Source: Mycolicibacterium sp. ND9-15 (GTDB lineage Bacteria > Actinomycetota > Actinomycetes > Mycobacteriales > Mycobacteriaceae). From it: a stretch of DNA of 64,000 nucleotides. The notes beneath the pieces are model-generated. The model saw only the letters and a program-made list of their open reading frames with translations, had not been told where the DNA came from and did no database searches. Where the stretch lies: assembly GCF_035918395.1 (NCBI RefSeq), contig NZ_CP142362.1:4687501-4751500 (forward strand). The letters are read 5' to 3'. This document shows, in pieces, positions 8,434-17,415 of this stretch. The stretch's first letter is position 1, and every line of letters starts with the position of its first letter. A program made the position numbers and the translations under genes.

Positions 8434-9509
8434 GGCAGATCCTCATCGCCGTCGGCATTGCGCTGGCGGTCTCGATCCTGCTCACCCCGGTGCTCATCCG
8501 GCTGTTCACCCGGCAGGGGTTCGGCCATGAGATCCGCGAGGACGGACCGCCCACGCACCACAAGAAGCGCGGCACGCCGTCGATGGGCGGGGTGGCGATC
8601 ATCGCCGGGATTTGGGCCAGCTACCTGGGCACCCACCTGGTCGGCGTCGTGATCGACGGCCGGGGACCGTCGGCATCGGGACTGCTGGTGCTGTTCCTGG
8701 CGAGCGCGCTGGCCGTCGTCGGCTTCGTCGACGACCTGATCAAGATCCGGCGCTCGCGCAATCTCGGCCTCAACAAGACGGCCAAGACCCTCGGCATCCT
8801 GACCGCCGCGGTGATCTTCGGCGTGCTGGCCCTGCAGTTCCGCAACGCCGACGGGTTGACGCCCGGCAGCGCCGAGCTGTCGTATGTCCGCGAGATCGCC
8901 ACGGTCACGCTGGCGCCGGCGCTGTTCGTGCTGTTCTGCATCGTGGTGGTCAGCGCCTGGTCGAACGCGGTGAACTTCACCGACGGGCTCGACGGTCTGG
9001 CCGCGGGCGCGATGGCGATGGTGTGCGCGGCCTATGTGCTGATCACGTTCTGGCAGTTCCGCAACGCCTGCGCCACGAGTCCCGGACTCGGCTGCTACAA
9101 CGTGCGCGACCCGCTCGACCTGGCGATCATCGCCGCGGCCACGGCGGGCGCATGCATCGGCTTCCTGTGGTGGAACGCCGCGCCGGCCAAGATCTTCATG
9201 GGCGACACCGGATCGCTGGCGTTGGGCGGCATCATCGCCGGGCTGTCGGTGACCAGTCGCACCGAAATGCTGGCCGTCGTGCTCGGCGCGCTGTTCGTCG
9301 CCGAGGTGGTGTCAGTCGTCGTACAGATCCTGGCGTTCCGCACCACGGGCCGCAGGGTGTTCCGGATGGCGCCGTTCCATCATCACTTCGAGCTGGTCGG
9401 GTGGGCGGAGACCACCGTGATCATCCGGTTCTGGTTGCTCACCGCCATCGCCTGCGGCCTCGGCGTCGCGCTGTTCTACAGCGAGTGGCTGACAACCGTC
9501 GGTGCCTGA
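8430..9509 (+). CDS. mraY: Phospho-MurNAc-pentapeptide transferase
   Basis: A 359-residue polytopic membrane enzyme with about ten transmembrane helices. It transfers phospho-MurNAc-pentapeptide to undecaprenyl phosphate, giving lipid I. Diagnostic cytoplasmic-loop motifs are GPPTHHKKRGTPSMGG, GFVDDLIK (the paired aspartates), NFTDGLDGL, FMGDTGSLALGG and APFHHHFE. The length is typical of the family. It begins within the murF stop codon, and its end overlaps the likely GTG start of murD. Confidence 0.98.
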   Translation: MRQILIAVGIALAVSILLTPVLIRLFTRQGFGHEIREDGPPTHHKKRGTPSMGGVAIIAGIWASYLGTHLVGVVIDGRGPSASGLLVLFLASALAVVGFVDDLIKIRRSRNLGLNKTAKTLGILTAAVIFGVLALQFRNADGLTPGSAELSYVREIATVTLAPALFVLFCIVVVSAWSNAVNFTDGLDGLAAGAMAMVCAAYVLITFWQFRNACATSPGLGCYNVRDPLDLAIIAAATAGACIGFLWWNAAPAKIFMGDTGSLALGGIIAGLSVTSRTEMLAVVLGALFVAEVVSVVVQILAFRTTGRRVFRMAPFHHHFELVGWAETTVIIRFWLLTAIACGLGVALFYSEWLTTVGA

Positions 9510-10968
9510 CATGGCCCGCCTCGAGCCGCTGGTTCCCGGCGCCCGGGTGCTGGTCACCGGCGCGGGGCTGACCGGCCGCTCGGTGAGCGCGGTGCTCGAA
9601 CCCACCGGGGTACGGCTGACCATCTGCGACGACGACCCGTTGGCGTTGCAGCGGCTGATCACGCCCGCGACGGTCGTCACCACCGCCGAGGCCGAGGCGA
9701 CCATCGGCGACTACGCACTCGTCGTCACCAGCCCCGGGTTTGCGCCGACCACGCCGGTGCTGGCTGCGGCAGCGGCCGCGGGCGTGCCGATCTGGGGTGA
9801 CGTTGAGCTCGCCTGGCGGCTGGACCGGGCCGGCTGGTTCGGGGCGCCGCGGCGCTGGTTGGTCGTCACCGGGACCAACGGCAAGACCACCACCACCTCG
9901 ATGCTGTACGCCATGCTAATCGCGGCCGGGCGGCGTGCGGTGCTGTGCGGCAACATCGGCAACCCGGTTCTCGACGTGCTGTCCGAGCCTGCCGACCTGC
10001 TCGCCGTCGAGTTGTCGAGTTTTCAGTTGCACTGGGCGCCGTCGCTGCGGCCCGACGCCGGTGTGGTGCTCAACATCGCCGAGGACCATCTCGACTGGCA
10101 CGGCTCGATGGCCGCCTACGCACGCGCCAAGGCCCGGGTGCTCGACGGACGCGTGGCCGTGGTCGGACTCGACGATCCGGTCGCCGCGGGCCTGCTCGAC
10201 ACCGCCGCCGCCGCCACCCGCGTCGGCTTCCGCCTCGGCGAACCCGGGACGGGCGAACTGGGCGTGGTCGACGGCACGCTCGTCGACAACGCGTTCGGCG
10301 ACCGGGTGTCGTTGGCCACCACGGCGTCGATCCCGGTCGCCGGGCCGGTCGGGGTGCTCGACGCGCTCGCCGCGGCCTCGCTGGCGCGCGCGGTCGAGGT
10401 GCCGCCGGGCGCCATCGCCGACGCGCTCGCCGACTTCCGGGTCGGCAGGCACCGCGCCGAGGTCGTCGCCACGGTCGACGGGGTGACCTATGTCGACGAT
10501 TCGAAGGCGACCAACCCGCACGCGGCGCAGGCGTCGATCGCCGCCTATCCACGGGTGGTGTGGGTGGCCGGCGGCCTGCTCAAAGGCGCATCGGTCGACG
10601 AGCTTGTCGCGTCCGTGGCGAACCGGCTGGCCGGGGCGGTGCTGATCGGCCGCGATCGGGCGCCGATCGCCGAGGCGTTATCGCGACACGCCCCGGATGT
10701 TCCCGTCATCGAGGTTGTGACGGGGGAGGATTTTGGGGTGCAAGGGACAAATGGGTCGGATGTTAGTCCTGTTACCAATGTGATCAGGCTCGGAGGTGGC
10801 CCCTCCGGTGACGCGATCATGGCCGCAGTGGTCGACGCGGCCCGGGGCCTCGCCCGGGCCGGCGACACCGTGTTGCTGGCGCCGGCCGGTGCCTCCTTCG
10901 ACCAGTTCAGCGGCTACAGCCACCGCGGTGACGCGTACGCCGACGCCGTACGAGCGCTGTCCCGGTAG
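9502..10968 (+). CDS. murD: UDP-MurNAc-L-alanine:D-glutamate ligase
   Basis: A Mur ligase that adds D-glutamate to UDP-MurNAc-L-Ala. It has an N-terminal Rossmann-like domain (LVTGAGLTGRSV), the ATP loop GTNGKTTTTSML, and the blocks SSFQLHWAP, VVLNIAEDHLDWHGS and YVDDSKATNPHA. The start is uncertain: GTG at 9502 overlaps mraY by eight bases, and ATG at 9511 would begin two bases after the mraY stop and lose only three residues. Neither has a clear ribosome site, which suggests translational coupling. The C-terminal region is complete (LLAPAGASFDQFSGY). Confidence 0.96.
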   Translation: MPDMARLEPLVPGARVLVTGAGLTGRSVSAVLEPTGVRLTICDDDPLALQRLITPATVVTTAEAEATIGDYALVVTSPGFAPTTPVLAAAAAAGVPIWGDVELAWRLDRAGWFGAPRRWLVVTGTNGKTTTTSMLYAMLIAAGRRAVLCGNIGNPVLDVLSEPADLLAVELSSFQLHWAPSLRPDAGVVLNIAEDHLDWHGSMAAYARAKARVLDGRVAVVGLDDPVAAGLLDTAAAATRVGFRLGEPGTGELGVVDGTLVDNAFGDRVSLATTASIPVAGPVGVLDALAAASLARAVEVPPGAIADALADFRVGRHRAEVVATVDGVTYVDDSKATNPHAAQASIAAYPRVVWVAGGLLKGASVDELVASVANRLAGAVLIGRDRAPIAEALSRHAPDVPVIEVVTGEDFGVQGTNGSDVSPVTNVIRLGGGPSGDAIMAAVVDAARGLARAGDTVLLAPAGASFDQFSGYSHRGDAYADAVRALSR

Positions 10969-10974
10969 CGGGCG

Positions 10975-12513
10975 ATGACGACGATCCTGACCCGGCTGCG
11001 CCTTCGCAGGGCGGGCGCCGAGCACAAGCCCGCGGAAGCGGTGCCCGACAACGCCGGCTCGCGCACCCGGTTCGGGGCATGGCTCGGTCGGCCGATGACG
11101 TCGTTTCACCTCATCATCGCGGTGACCGCCCTGTTGACGACCCTCGGTCTGACGATGGTTCTCTCGGCTTCGGGGGTCTACTCCTACGACCAGGACGGGT
11201 CACCGTGGGTCGTGTTCGGCAAGCAGGTGCTGTGGACGGTGATCGGGCTGTTTGCGTTCTACTTCGCGATGCGCGTGCCCGTGCAGCTGATGCGCAGCCT
11301 GGCCTTTTCCGGGTTCGCGCTCACCGTGGTGCTGCTGATCCTGGTGCTGGTCCCGGGAATCGGCACGGTGTCCAACGGGTCTCGCGGATGGTTCGTGGTC
11401 GCGGGCTTCTCGATGCAGCCCTCCGAGCTGGCCAAGATCGCGTTCGCCATCTGGGGCGCGCATCTGCTGGCCGCCCGTCGCATGGAGCAGGCCTCGCTGC
11501 GGGAGATGCTGATCCCCCTGGTGCCGGCCGCATTCGTCGCGCTGGCGCTCATCGTCGCCCAGCCGGACCTCGGGCAGACCGTGTCGATGGGCATCATCTT
11601 GTTGGGCCTGCTGTGGTTCGCCGGCCTGCCGTTGCGGGTGTTCGTGTCTTCGCTGTTCATGGTCGTGGTGTCGGCCGCGGTCCTGGCCATGGCCGAGGGT
11701 TACCGCTCCGCGCGGGTGCAGTCCTGGCTGAACCCGGCCGCGGATACGCAGGGCTCGGGATATCAGGCCCGGCAGGCCCGGTTCGCACTGGCGAACGGCG
11801 GGGTGTTCGGCGACGGTCTGGGCCAGGGCGCGGCCAAATGGAACTACCTGCCCAACGCGCACAACGACTTCATCTTCGCGATCATCGGCGAGGAACTGGG
11901 CTTCATCGGTGCGGCGGGACTGCTCTGCCTGTTCGGGCTGTTCGCCTATACCGGCATGCGCATCGCCCGCCGCTCCGCCGATCCGTTCCTGCGTCTGCTC
12001 ACCGCCACCGCGACGCTGTGGATCATGGGCCAGGTGTTCATCAACGTCGGCTATGTGGTGGGGTTGCTGCCGGTCACCGGTTTGCAGCTGCCACTCATCT
12101 CTGCGGGTGGAACTTCAACGGCGACAACGCTTCTGATAATCGGCATCATGGCGAACGCGGCACGGCACGAACCCGAGGCGGTGGCGGCGCTGCGGGCGGG
12201 CCGCGACGACCGGGTCAACAAGCTGCTGCGGTTGCCGCTGCCCGCACCCTATGTCCCGTCGCGCACCGACGCCCTGCGCGACCGGCTGAACAGGCGCGGC
12301 GCCGAGCGGTCCCGCAAACCCGACAAGGGCAAGCGGCCCCGCGCCGCCAAGCCGCCCGCCAAGCAGGCTCTCAAGCAGGCGCGCAGGCAGACCCCCGACA
12401 ACCGCCGCAAACGTCAGACGCCCGGTCGGGCGGATCTGGCCGCAAGGCATCATGGAGGCGGCCGTACGGAGAAAAGCCGGCGGCGCGCAATGGAAGGTCA
12501 ACGTTACGGGTGA
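10975..12513 (+). CDS. ftsW: Septal peptidoglycan glycosyltransferase FtsW
   Basis: A 512-residue SEDS-family membrane protein with about ten transmembrane segments. It polymerises lipid II at the septum as partner of FtsI. Family landmarks are GWFVVAGFSMQPSELAK, AQPDLGQT (with the catalytic aspartate region), GLGQGAAKWNYLPNAHNDF and LPLISAGGTS. A long basic cytoplasmic tail of roughly 110 residues rich in Lys, Arg, Gln and Pro is typical of mycobacterial FtsW and can serve as a protein-interaction tail. The stop overlaps the GTG start of murG. Confidence 0.97.
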   Translation: MTTILTRLRLRRAGAEHKPAEAVPDNAGSRTRFGAWLGRPMTSFHLIIAVTALLTTLGLTMVLSASGVYSYDQDGSPWVVFGKQVLWTVIGLFAFYFAMRVPVQLMRSLAFSGFALTVVLLILVLVPGIGTVSNGSRGWFVVAGFSMQPSELAKIAFAIWGAHLLAARRMEQASLREMLIPLVPAAFVALALIVAQPDLGQTVSMGIILLGLLWFAGLPLRVFVSSLFMVVVSAAVLAMAEGYRSARVQSWLNPAADTQGSGYQARQARFALANGGVFGDGLGQGAAKWNYLPNAHNDFIFAIIGEELGFIGAAGLLCLFGLFAYTGMRIARRSADPFLRLLTATATLWIMGQVFINVGYVVGLLPVTGLQLPLISAGGTSTATTLLIIGIMANAARHEPEAVAALRAGRDDRVNKLLRLPLPAPYVPSRTDALRDRLNRRGAERSRKPDKGKRPRAAKPPAKQALKQARRQTPDNRRKRQTPGRADLAARHHGGGRTEKSRRRAMEGQRYG

Positions 12514-13676
12514 ACGACACGGGTCCCGTCCCTCGGCGGCCGGGGGACGGCCGGGGGGTCTCCGTGGTACTTGCGGGCGGTGGCACCGCGGGACACGTCG
12601 AGCCGGCGATGGCGGTGGCCGACGCCCTGGTCGCGCTCAGCCCGAATGTGCGGATCACCGCGTTGGGCACCGAGCGCGGCTTGGAGACCCGCCTGGTGCC
12701 CGAACGCGGATACCACCTCGAACTGATCACGCCGGCCCCGCTGCCGCGGAAACTCTCCGGTGATCTCGTCCGCCTGCCTATTCGGGTGCGGCGGGCGGTC
12801 CGGCAGACCCGGGCAGTGCTCGACGACGTCGGGGCCGACGTGGTGGTCGGCTTCGGCGGTTACGTCGCGCTGCCTGCCTACCTGGCCGCGTACAGCCTGC
12901 GCCGCGGGCGACGCGTGCCGGTGGTGGTGCACGAGGCCAACGCCAGCGCGGGGTGGGCCAACCGGGTCGGGGCGCGCTCGGCGCGGCGGGTGCTCTCGGC
13001 GGTGCCCGACCCGGGGCTGTCCGGGACGCCCGAGGTGGTCGGGGTGCCGGTGCGCGCGGCGATCACCTCACTGGATCGGATGGCGCTGCGTGCCGAGGCC
13101 CGCGCCCACTTCGGGTTCGGTCCCGAGGCGCGGGTGCTGCTGGTGTTCGGTGGCTCGCAGGGCGCGCAGTCGCTGAACCGTGCGGTGTCTGCTGCCGCCA
13201 AAGACCTTGCTGTGGCAGATGTTTCCGTGCTGCACGCGCACGGCCCCAAGAACACGCTGGACCTTCCCGAGCCGGCCGATGATGGCGCCCCCTACGTCGC
13301 GGTACCGTATCTGGACCGCATGGATCTCGCGTACGCCGCGGCCGACCTGGCGATCTGCCGGTCGGGTGCGATGACGGTCGCCGAACTGACCGCCGTCGGG
13401 CTGCCCGCGGTGTACGTGCCGCTGCCGATCGGCAATGGCGAGCAACGGCTCAACGCGCTGCCCGTGGTCAACGCCGGCGGCGGGCTGATCGTCGACGACG
13501 CCGACCTGTCGCCGGGCTACGTCGCCGGCGCCGTCGTCGATCTCCTCACCGACGCCGGCCGGTTACAGACGATGACGGCGGCCGCAGCGCTGGCCGGTCA
13601 CCGCGACGCCGCCAGGCGCGTCGCCGAGGTCGCCCTCGAAGTCGCGCGCGCCGATCGTCGAAAGAGCTTGCGGTGA
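12510..13676 (+). CDS. murG: Undecaprenyl-PP-MurNAc-pentapeptide GlcNAc transferase
   Basis: A 388-residue GT28 glycosyltransferase, peripheral on the inner membrane face, that converts lipid I to lipid II. The glycine-rich loop LAGGGTAGHVEPAMA, GFGGYVALPAYLAA, HEANASAGWANR, GGSQGAQSLN and the sugar-nucleotide site SGAMTVAELTAVGLPA are all present. The start is GTG at 12510, overlapping the ftsW stop (GTGA). The frame is open far upstream within ftsW, but only the part from 12510 is homologous. The stop overlaps the GTG start of murC. Confidence 0.97.
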   Translation: MNDTGPVPRRPGDGRGVSVVLAGGGTAGHVEPAMAVADALVALSPNVRITALGTERGLETRLVPERGYHLELITPAPLPRKLSGDLVRLPIRVRRAVRQTRAVLDDVGADVVVGFGGYVALPAYLAAYSLRRGRRVPVVVHEANASAGWANRVGARSARRVLSAVPDPGLSGTPEVVGVPVRAAITSLDRMALRAEARAHFGFGPEARVLLVFGGSQGAQSLNRAVSAAAKDLAVADVSVLHAHGPKNTLDLPEPADDGAPYVAVPYLDRMDLAYAAADLAICRSGAMTVAELTAVGLPAVYVPLPIGNGEQRLNALPVVNAGGGLIVDDADLSPGYVAGAVVDLLTDAGRLQTMTAAAALAGHRDAARRVAEVALEVARADRRKSLR

Positions 13677-15118
13677 AGCCGAAGTCGCTGCCGGCGGAGC
13701 TCGAGCGGGTACACATGGTCGGCATCGGGGGCGCGGGCATGTCGGGTATCGCCCGCATCCTGCTGGACCGCGGCGGGCTGGTCTCGGGCTCGGACGCCAA
13801 GGAGTCGCGCGCGGTGGCGGCGCTGCGGGCCCGCGGCGCCGCGATCCGGATCGGGCACGACGCTTCCCTGCTGGACCTGCTGCCAGGCGGCCCAACCGCG
13901 GTCGTCACCACGCACGCCGCCATTCCCAAGACGAATCCCGAACTGGTCGAGGCGCGTCGGCGCGGTATCCCGGTGATCCTGCGGCCGGTGGTGCTGGCCA
14001 AACTGATGGCGGGCCACACCACGTTGATGGTGACCGGCACGCACGGCAAGACCACCACCACGTCGATGCTCATCGTGGCGTTGCAGCACAGTGGATTCGA
14101 CCCGTCTTTCGCGGTGGGTGGCGATCTCGGCGAGGCGGGCACCAACGCGCACAACGGCAGCGGCGACTGCTTCGTCGCCGAGGCCGACGAAAGCGACGGC
14201 TCGCTGCTGGAGTACACCCCTGACGTGGCGGTGGTGACGAACATCGAAGCCGACCATCTCGACTTCTTCGGATCCGCCGAGGCCTACAGCGCCGTGTTCG
14301 ACGCCTTCGTCGAACGCCTCAAACCCGGTGGCGCGCTGGTGGTCTGCACCGACGATCCCGGCGCCGCGGCGCTCGCCGACCGCACCGCGGAGTTGGGTAT
14401 CCGCGTGCTGCGCTACGGGAGCGACCCGGGCCGGCCGCTGCAGGGCACGCTGCTGAGCTGGGAGCAGCACGACACCGGCGCGGTGGCACACATCCAGTTC
14501 GCGGGGGAGCCGCACCCGCGGGTGATGCGGCTTTCGGTACCGGGCCGGCACATGGCGCTCAACGCGATCGGCGCGGTGCTCGCCGCGATCGAGGCCGGCG
14601 CGCCCGTCGACGACGTGCTCGACGGGTTGGCCGGGTTCGAAGGCGTCCGGCGCCGGTTCGAGTTGGTCGGCGCGATGGCCGGCGTCCGCGTCTTCGACGA
14701 CTACGCGCACCATCCGACCGAGGTGCAGGCCACGCTGAGCGCGCTGCGCACTGTCACCGAACAGGCCGGTGGCCGGTCCATCGTGGTTTTCCAGCCACAC
14801 TTGTATTCGCGCACAGAGACATTCGCGCGCGAGTTCGGGCAGGCGCTCGACGGTGCCGACGAGGTGTTCGTGCTCGACGTCTACGCAGCCCGTGAGCAGC
14901 CGATCGCCGGGGTCAGCGGCGCCAGCGTGGTCGAGCACATCAGCGTGCCCGCGACGTATGTGCCGGACTTCTCGGCCGTACCCGAACGGGTGGCGCAGGC
15001 CGCCGCGCCGGGTGACGTCGTCGTCACGATGGGCGCCGGTGATGTCACCATGCTCGGCGCGGAAATCCTTGCCGCGCTGCGGGTCAAGGCCAACCGCAGC
15101 ACACCGGGGTCGCGATGA
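13673..15118 (+). CDS. murC: UDP-N-acetylmuramate:L-alanine ligase
   Basis: A 481-residue Mur ligase for the first peptide-stem residue. The N-terminal GIGGAGMSGIA dinucleotide-like loop, the P-loop GTHGKTTTTSM, EADESDGS, VVTNIEADHLDFF and DDYAHHPTEV motifs are diagnostic. It starts at GTG 13673 within the murG stop and ends at 15118, where ftsQ begins in an ATGA overlap. Here murC follows murG, and the ddl gene seen in many dcw clusters is absent. Confidence 0.97.
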   Translation: MKPKSLPAELERVHMVGIGGAGMSGIARILLDRGGLVSGSDAKESRAVAALRARGAAIRIGHDASLLDLLPGGPTAVVTTHAAIPKTNPELVEARRRGIPVILRPVVLAKLMAGHTTLMVTGTHGKTTTTSMLIVALQHSGFDPSFAVGGDLGEAGTNAHNGSGDCFVAEADESDGSLLEYTPDVAVVTNIEADHLDFFGSAEAYSAVFDAFVERLKPGGALVVCTDDPGAAALADRTAELGIRVLRYGSDPGRPLQGTLLSWEQHDTGAVAHIQFAGEPHPRVMRLSVPGRHMALNAIGAVLAAIEAGAPVDDVLDGLAGFEGVRRRFELVGAMAGVRVFDDYAHHPTEVQATLSALRTVTEQAGGRSIVVFQPHLYSRTETFAREFGQALDGADEVFVLDVYAAREQPIAGVSGASVVEHISVPATYVPDFSAVPERVAQAAAPGDVVVTMGAGDVTMLGAEILAALRVKANRSTPGSR

Positions 15119-16038
15119 CCGAGCCGACCGACAGCGACCCGGCCGAACAGGCCGAACAGGCCGAACAGGCCGAACAGGCCGACGCCCCGGAGGCGGGCGC
15201 GGGGCCCGCCGCGGCCCCGGATTTCGAGGGACCGCGGCGGCGCGCACGCCGGGAGCGTGAGGAGCGCCGCGCCGCGCAGGCTCGTGCCACCGCGATCGAG
15301 CAGGCCCGCAGGGACGCCAAGCGGCGCGCGCTGGGCAAGCCCGTCGGCGACACCAGCAAGCTCGGCCGCGGGACGGTGCGGGGCCTGAAGGTGCTGATGT
15401 GGTCGGCGCTGGTGAGCGTGATCGTCGTCGGACTCGGGCTGCTGCTGTACTTCACCCCGGTCATGTCCGTGCGCAACACCGTGGTCACCGGGTTGGGCGC
15501 GGTGACGCAGGAGGAGATCGTCGCGGCCGCCGCCGTCGTGCCGGGCACGCCGCTGCTGCAGGTGAACACCGACAGCGTCGCCGAACGGGTGGCAGGGATC
15601 CGGCGGATCGCCAGCGCGCGCGTCCAGCGTCAGTATCCGTCCACCTTGCGGATCACCGTCGTCGAGCGGATACCGGTGGTGGTCAAGGACTATCCCGACG
15701 GGCCGCACCTCTTCGACCGCGACGGCGTGGACTTCGCGATCGGACCGCCGCCACCCGGGGTGCCGTACCTCGACGCGGATGATCCCGGTCCCAACGACGG
15801 GCCGACCAAGGCGGCACTGCAGGTGATGACGTCGCTGCGCCCGGAGGTCGCCGTACAGGTCGCACGCATTGCGGCGCCGTCGGTCGCGGCCATCACACTG
15901 CAACTCGTGGACGGCAGGGAGGTGGTGTGGGGCACCACCGACCGCACCGAGGAGAAGGCGCTGAAACTGGGGGCGCTGCTCACCCAGCCCGGGCACACCT
16001 ACGACGTGTCGAGCCCAGAGCTGCCGACCGTGAAGTAG
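15115..16038 (+). CDS. ftsQ: Cell division protein FtsQ
   Basis: A 307-residue bitopic divisome protein. The cytoplasmic N-terminus is Glu/Ala/Arg-rich and contains a four-fold EQA repeat near residues 10-22. It is followed by a transmembrane helix (about 99-119), the periplasmic POTRA domain (VRNTVVTGLGAVTQEEIV, then PGTPLL) and the FtsQ beta domain. FtsQ links FtsL/FtsB to the early divisome. It ends the tightly overlapping part of the cluster; about 200 bases with their own promoter-like elements separate it from ftsZ. Confidence 0.95.
   Translation: MTEPTDSDPAEQAEQAEQAEQADAPEAGAGPAAAPDFEGPRRRARREREERRAAQARATAIEQARRDAKRRALGKPVGDTSKLGRGTVRGLKVLMWSALVSVIVVGLGLLLYFTPVMSVRNTVVTGLGAVTQEEIVAAAAVVPGTPLLQVNTDSVAERVAGIRRIASARVQRQYPSTLRITVVERIPVVVKDYPDGPHLFDRDGVDFAIGPPPPGVPYLDADDPGPNDGPTKAALQVMTSLRPEVAVQVARIAAPSVAAITLQLVDGREVVWGTTDRTEEKALKLGALLTQPGHTYDVSSPELPTVK
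15142..15177 (+). repeat. Tandem 9-bp repeat within ftsQ
   Basis: Four exact copies of GCCGAACAG encode the repeated EQA tripeptide in the cytoplasmic tail of FtsQ. The unit length is a multiple of three, so copy-number change would alter tail length without breaking the frame. An analogous triplet of GCCAAGCAG opens ftsL at 2442-2468. Confidence 0.9.
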
Positions 16039-16152
16039 ACGCCGTTCGCTCCGCACTCGGGCAACGCCGCGCCAAAAATTTATCGTGCGTCTCGGCGCGC
16101 CTGCATCGCTAGGTCGCGGCCTCGCCCTACCGTTCTGGTTGCGCGGAACAAC

Positions 16153-16190
16153 TTGACATAACTATAACCCTCTGGTTGAGGTTTAGGGTT
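16153..16190 (+). promoter_or_regulatory. ftsZ: Candidate ftsZ promoter and dyad
   Basis: A consensus TTGACA at 16153-16158 is followed by an AACCCT (16166-16171) and AGGGTT (16185-16190) inverted repeat with a 13-nt spacer. No convincing -10 lies at 16-19 bases from TTGACA; the best TAGGGT-like element (16184-16189) is too far away. The dyad could therefore be a regulator site overlapping a promoter. The block stands about 50 bases before the ftsZ start in otherwise GC-rich DNA. Confidence 0.45.
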
Positions 16191-16239
16191 TGCCAAAGCG
16201 ATCGGCGTGTCGTCGGACAACTTGGAGGAAGGGATCGCC

Positions 16240-17391
16240 ATGACCCCCCCACACAACTACCTCGCCGTCATCAAGGTGGTCGGCATCGGTGGCGGCGGCG
16301 TCAACGCCGTCAACCGGATGATCGAGCAGGGTCTCAAGGGTGTGGAGTTCATCGCCATCAACACCGACGCGCAGGCGTTGTTGATGAGCGATGCCGACGT
16401 CAAGCTCGACGTCGGTCGTGACTCGACGCGTGGCCTGGGCGCGGGCGCCGACCCGGAGGTGGGGCGCAAGGCCGCCGAGGACGCCAAGGACGACATCGAG
16501 GAACTGCTGCGCGGGGCCGACATGGTGTTCGTGACCGCCGGCGAGGGCGGCGGCACCGGCACCGGCGGTGCTCCGGTGGTGGCGTCGATCGCGCGAAAAC
16601 TGGGCGCGTTGACCGTCGGGGTGGTGACGCGGCCCTTCTCGTTCGAGGGCAAGCGGCGTAGCAACCAGGCCGAGAACGGGATCCAGGCGCTGCGGGAGAG
16701 CTGCGACACGCTCATCGTGATCCCCAACGACCGGCTGCTGCAGATGGGCGACGCGGCGGTGTCGCTGATGGACGCGTTCCGCAGCGCCGACGAGGTGCTG
16801 CTCAACGGCGTGCAGGGCATCACCGACCTGATCACCACGCCCGGCCTGATCAACGTCGACTTCGCCGACGTCAAAGGCGTGATGAGCGGCGCGGGCACGG
16901 CGCTGATGGGAATCGGTTCGGCCCGCGGTGACGGTCGCGCGCTCAAGGCCGCCGAGATCGCGATCAACTCGCCACTGCTGGAGGCCTCGATGGAGGGGGC
17001 ACAGGGTGTGCTGCTCTCGGTCGCGGGCGGGAGCGATCTGGGTCTGTTCGAGATCAACGAGGCCGCGTCGCTCGTGCAGGACGCCGCTCACCCGGACGCC
17101 AACATCATCTTCGGCACGGTCATCGACGACTCGCTCGGCGACGAGGTCCGGGTCACTGTGATCGCCGCGGGCTTCGACTCCGCGGGCCCGGGACGCAAAC
17201 CGGTCGTGAGTCCGGCCGAGGGGCAGGGCATCACGCCGGGTAAGGCCGGCAGGGTGAGCACCTCGCTGTTCGAGCCCGCGGACCCGGCGAGCGTGCCGGT
17301 GCACACCAACGGTGCCACGGTCAGTATCGGCGGGGACGACGGCGGCATTTCCGATGACGATGTCGACGTGCCGCCGTTCATGCGCCACTGA
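16240..17391 (+). CDS. ftsZ: Cell division GTPase FtsZ
   Basis: A 383-residue tubulin homologue that assembles the cytokinetic Z-ring. GTP-binding motifs are GIGGGGVNAVNRM near the N-terminus, the signature GEGGGTGTGGAP, and the T7 loop NVDFADVKGVMSGAG with its catalytic acidic residues. The C-terminal peptide DDVDVPPFMRH is the interaction tail for SepF, FtsW and other partners. The ATG at 16240 is preferred because GGAGGAA lies at 16224-16230; an in-frame start at 16207 would add 11 residues. It is the best-conserved protein of the cluster. Confidence 0.99.
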   Translation: MTPPHNYLAVIKVVGIGGGGVNAVNRMIEQGLKGVEFIAINTDAQALLMSDADVKLDVGRDSTRGLGAGADPEVGRKAAEDAKDDIEELLRGADMVFVTAGEGGGTGTGGAPVVASIARKLGALTVGVVTRPFSFEGKRRSNQAENGIQALRESCDTLIVIPNDRLLQMGDAAVSLMDAFRSADEVLLNGVQGITDLITTPGLINVDFADVKGVMSGAGTALMGIGSARGDGRALKAAEIAINSPLLEASMEGAQGVLLSVAGGSDLGLFEINEAASLVQDAAHPDANIIFGTVIDDSLGDEVRVTVIAAGFDSAGPGRKPVVSPAEGQGITPGKAGRVSTSLFEPADPASVPVHTNGATVSIGGDDGGISDDDVDVPPFMRH

Positions 17392-17415
17392 TCCGACGCG
17401 GCAATACTGGCGACC

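Noticed and set aside
11079..12509. A long plus-strand frame continuing upstream of murG
   Set aside because: This part overlaps ftsW in another frame. Only the portion from GTG 12510 resembles MurG; the rest is an out-of-frame reading of ftsW.
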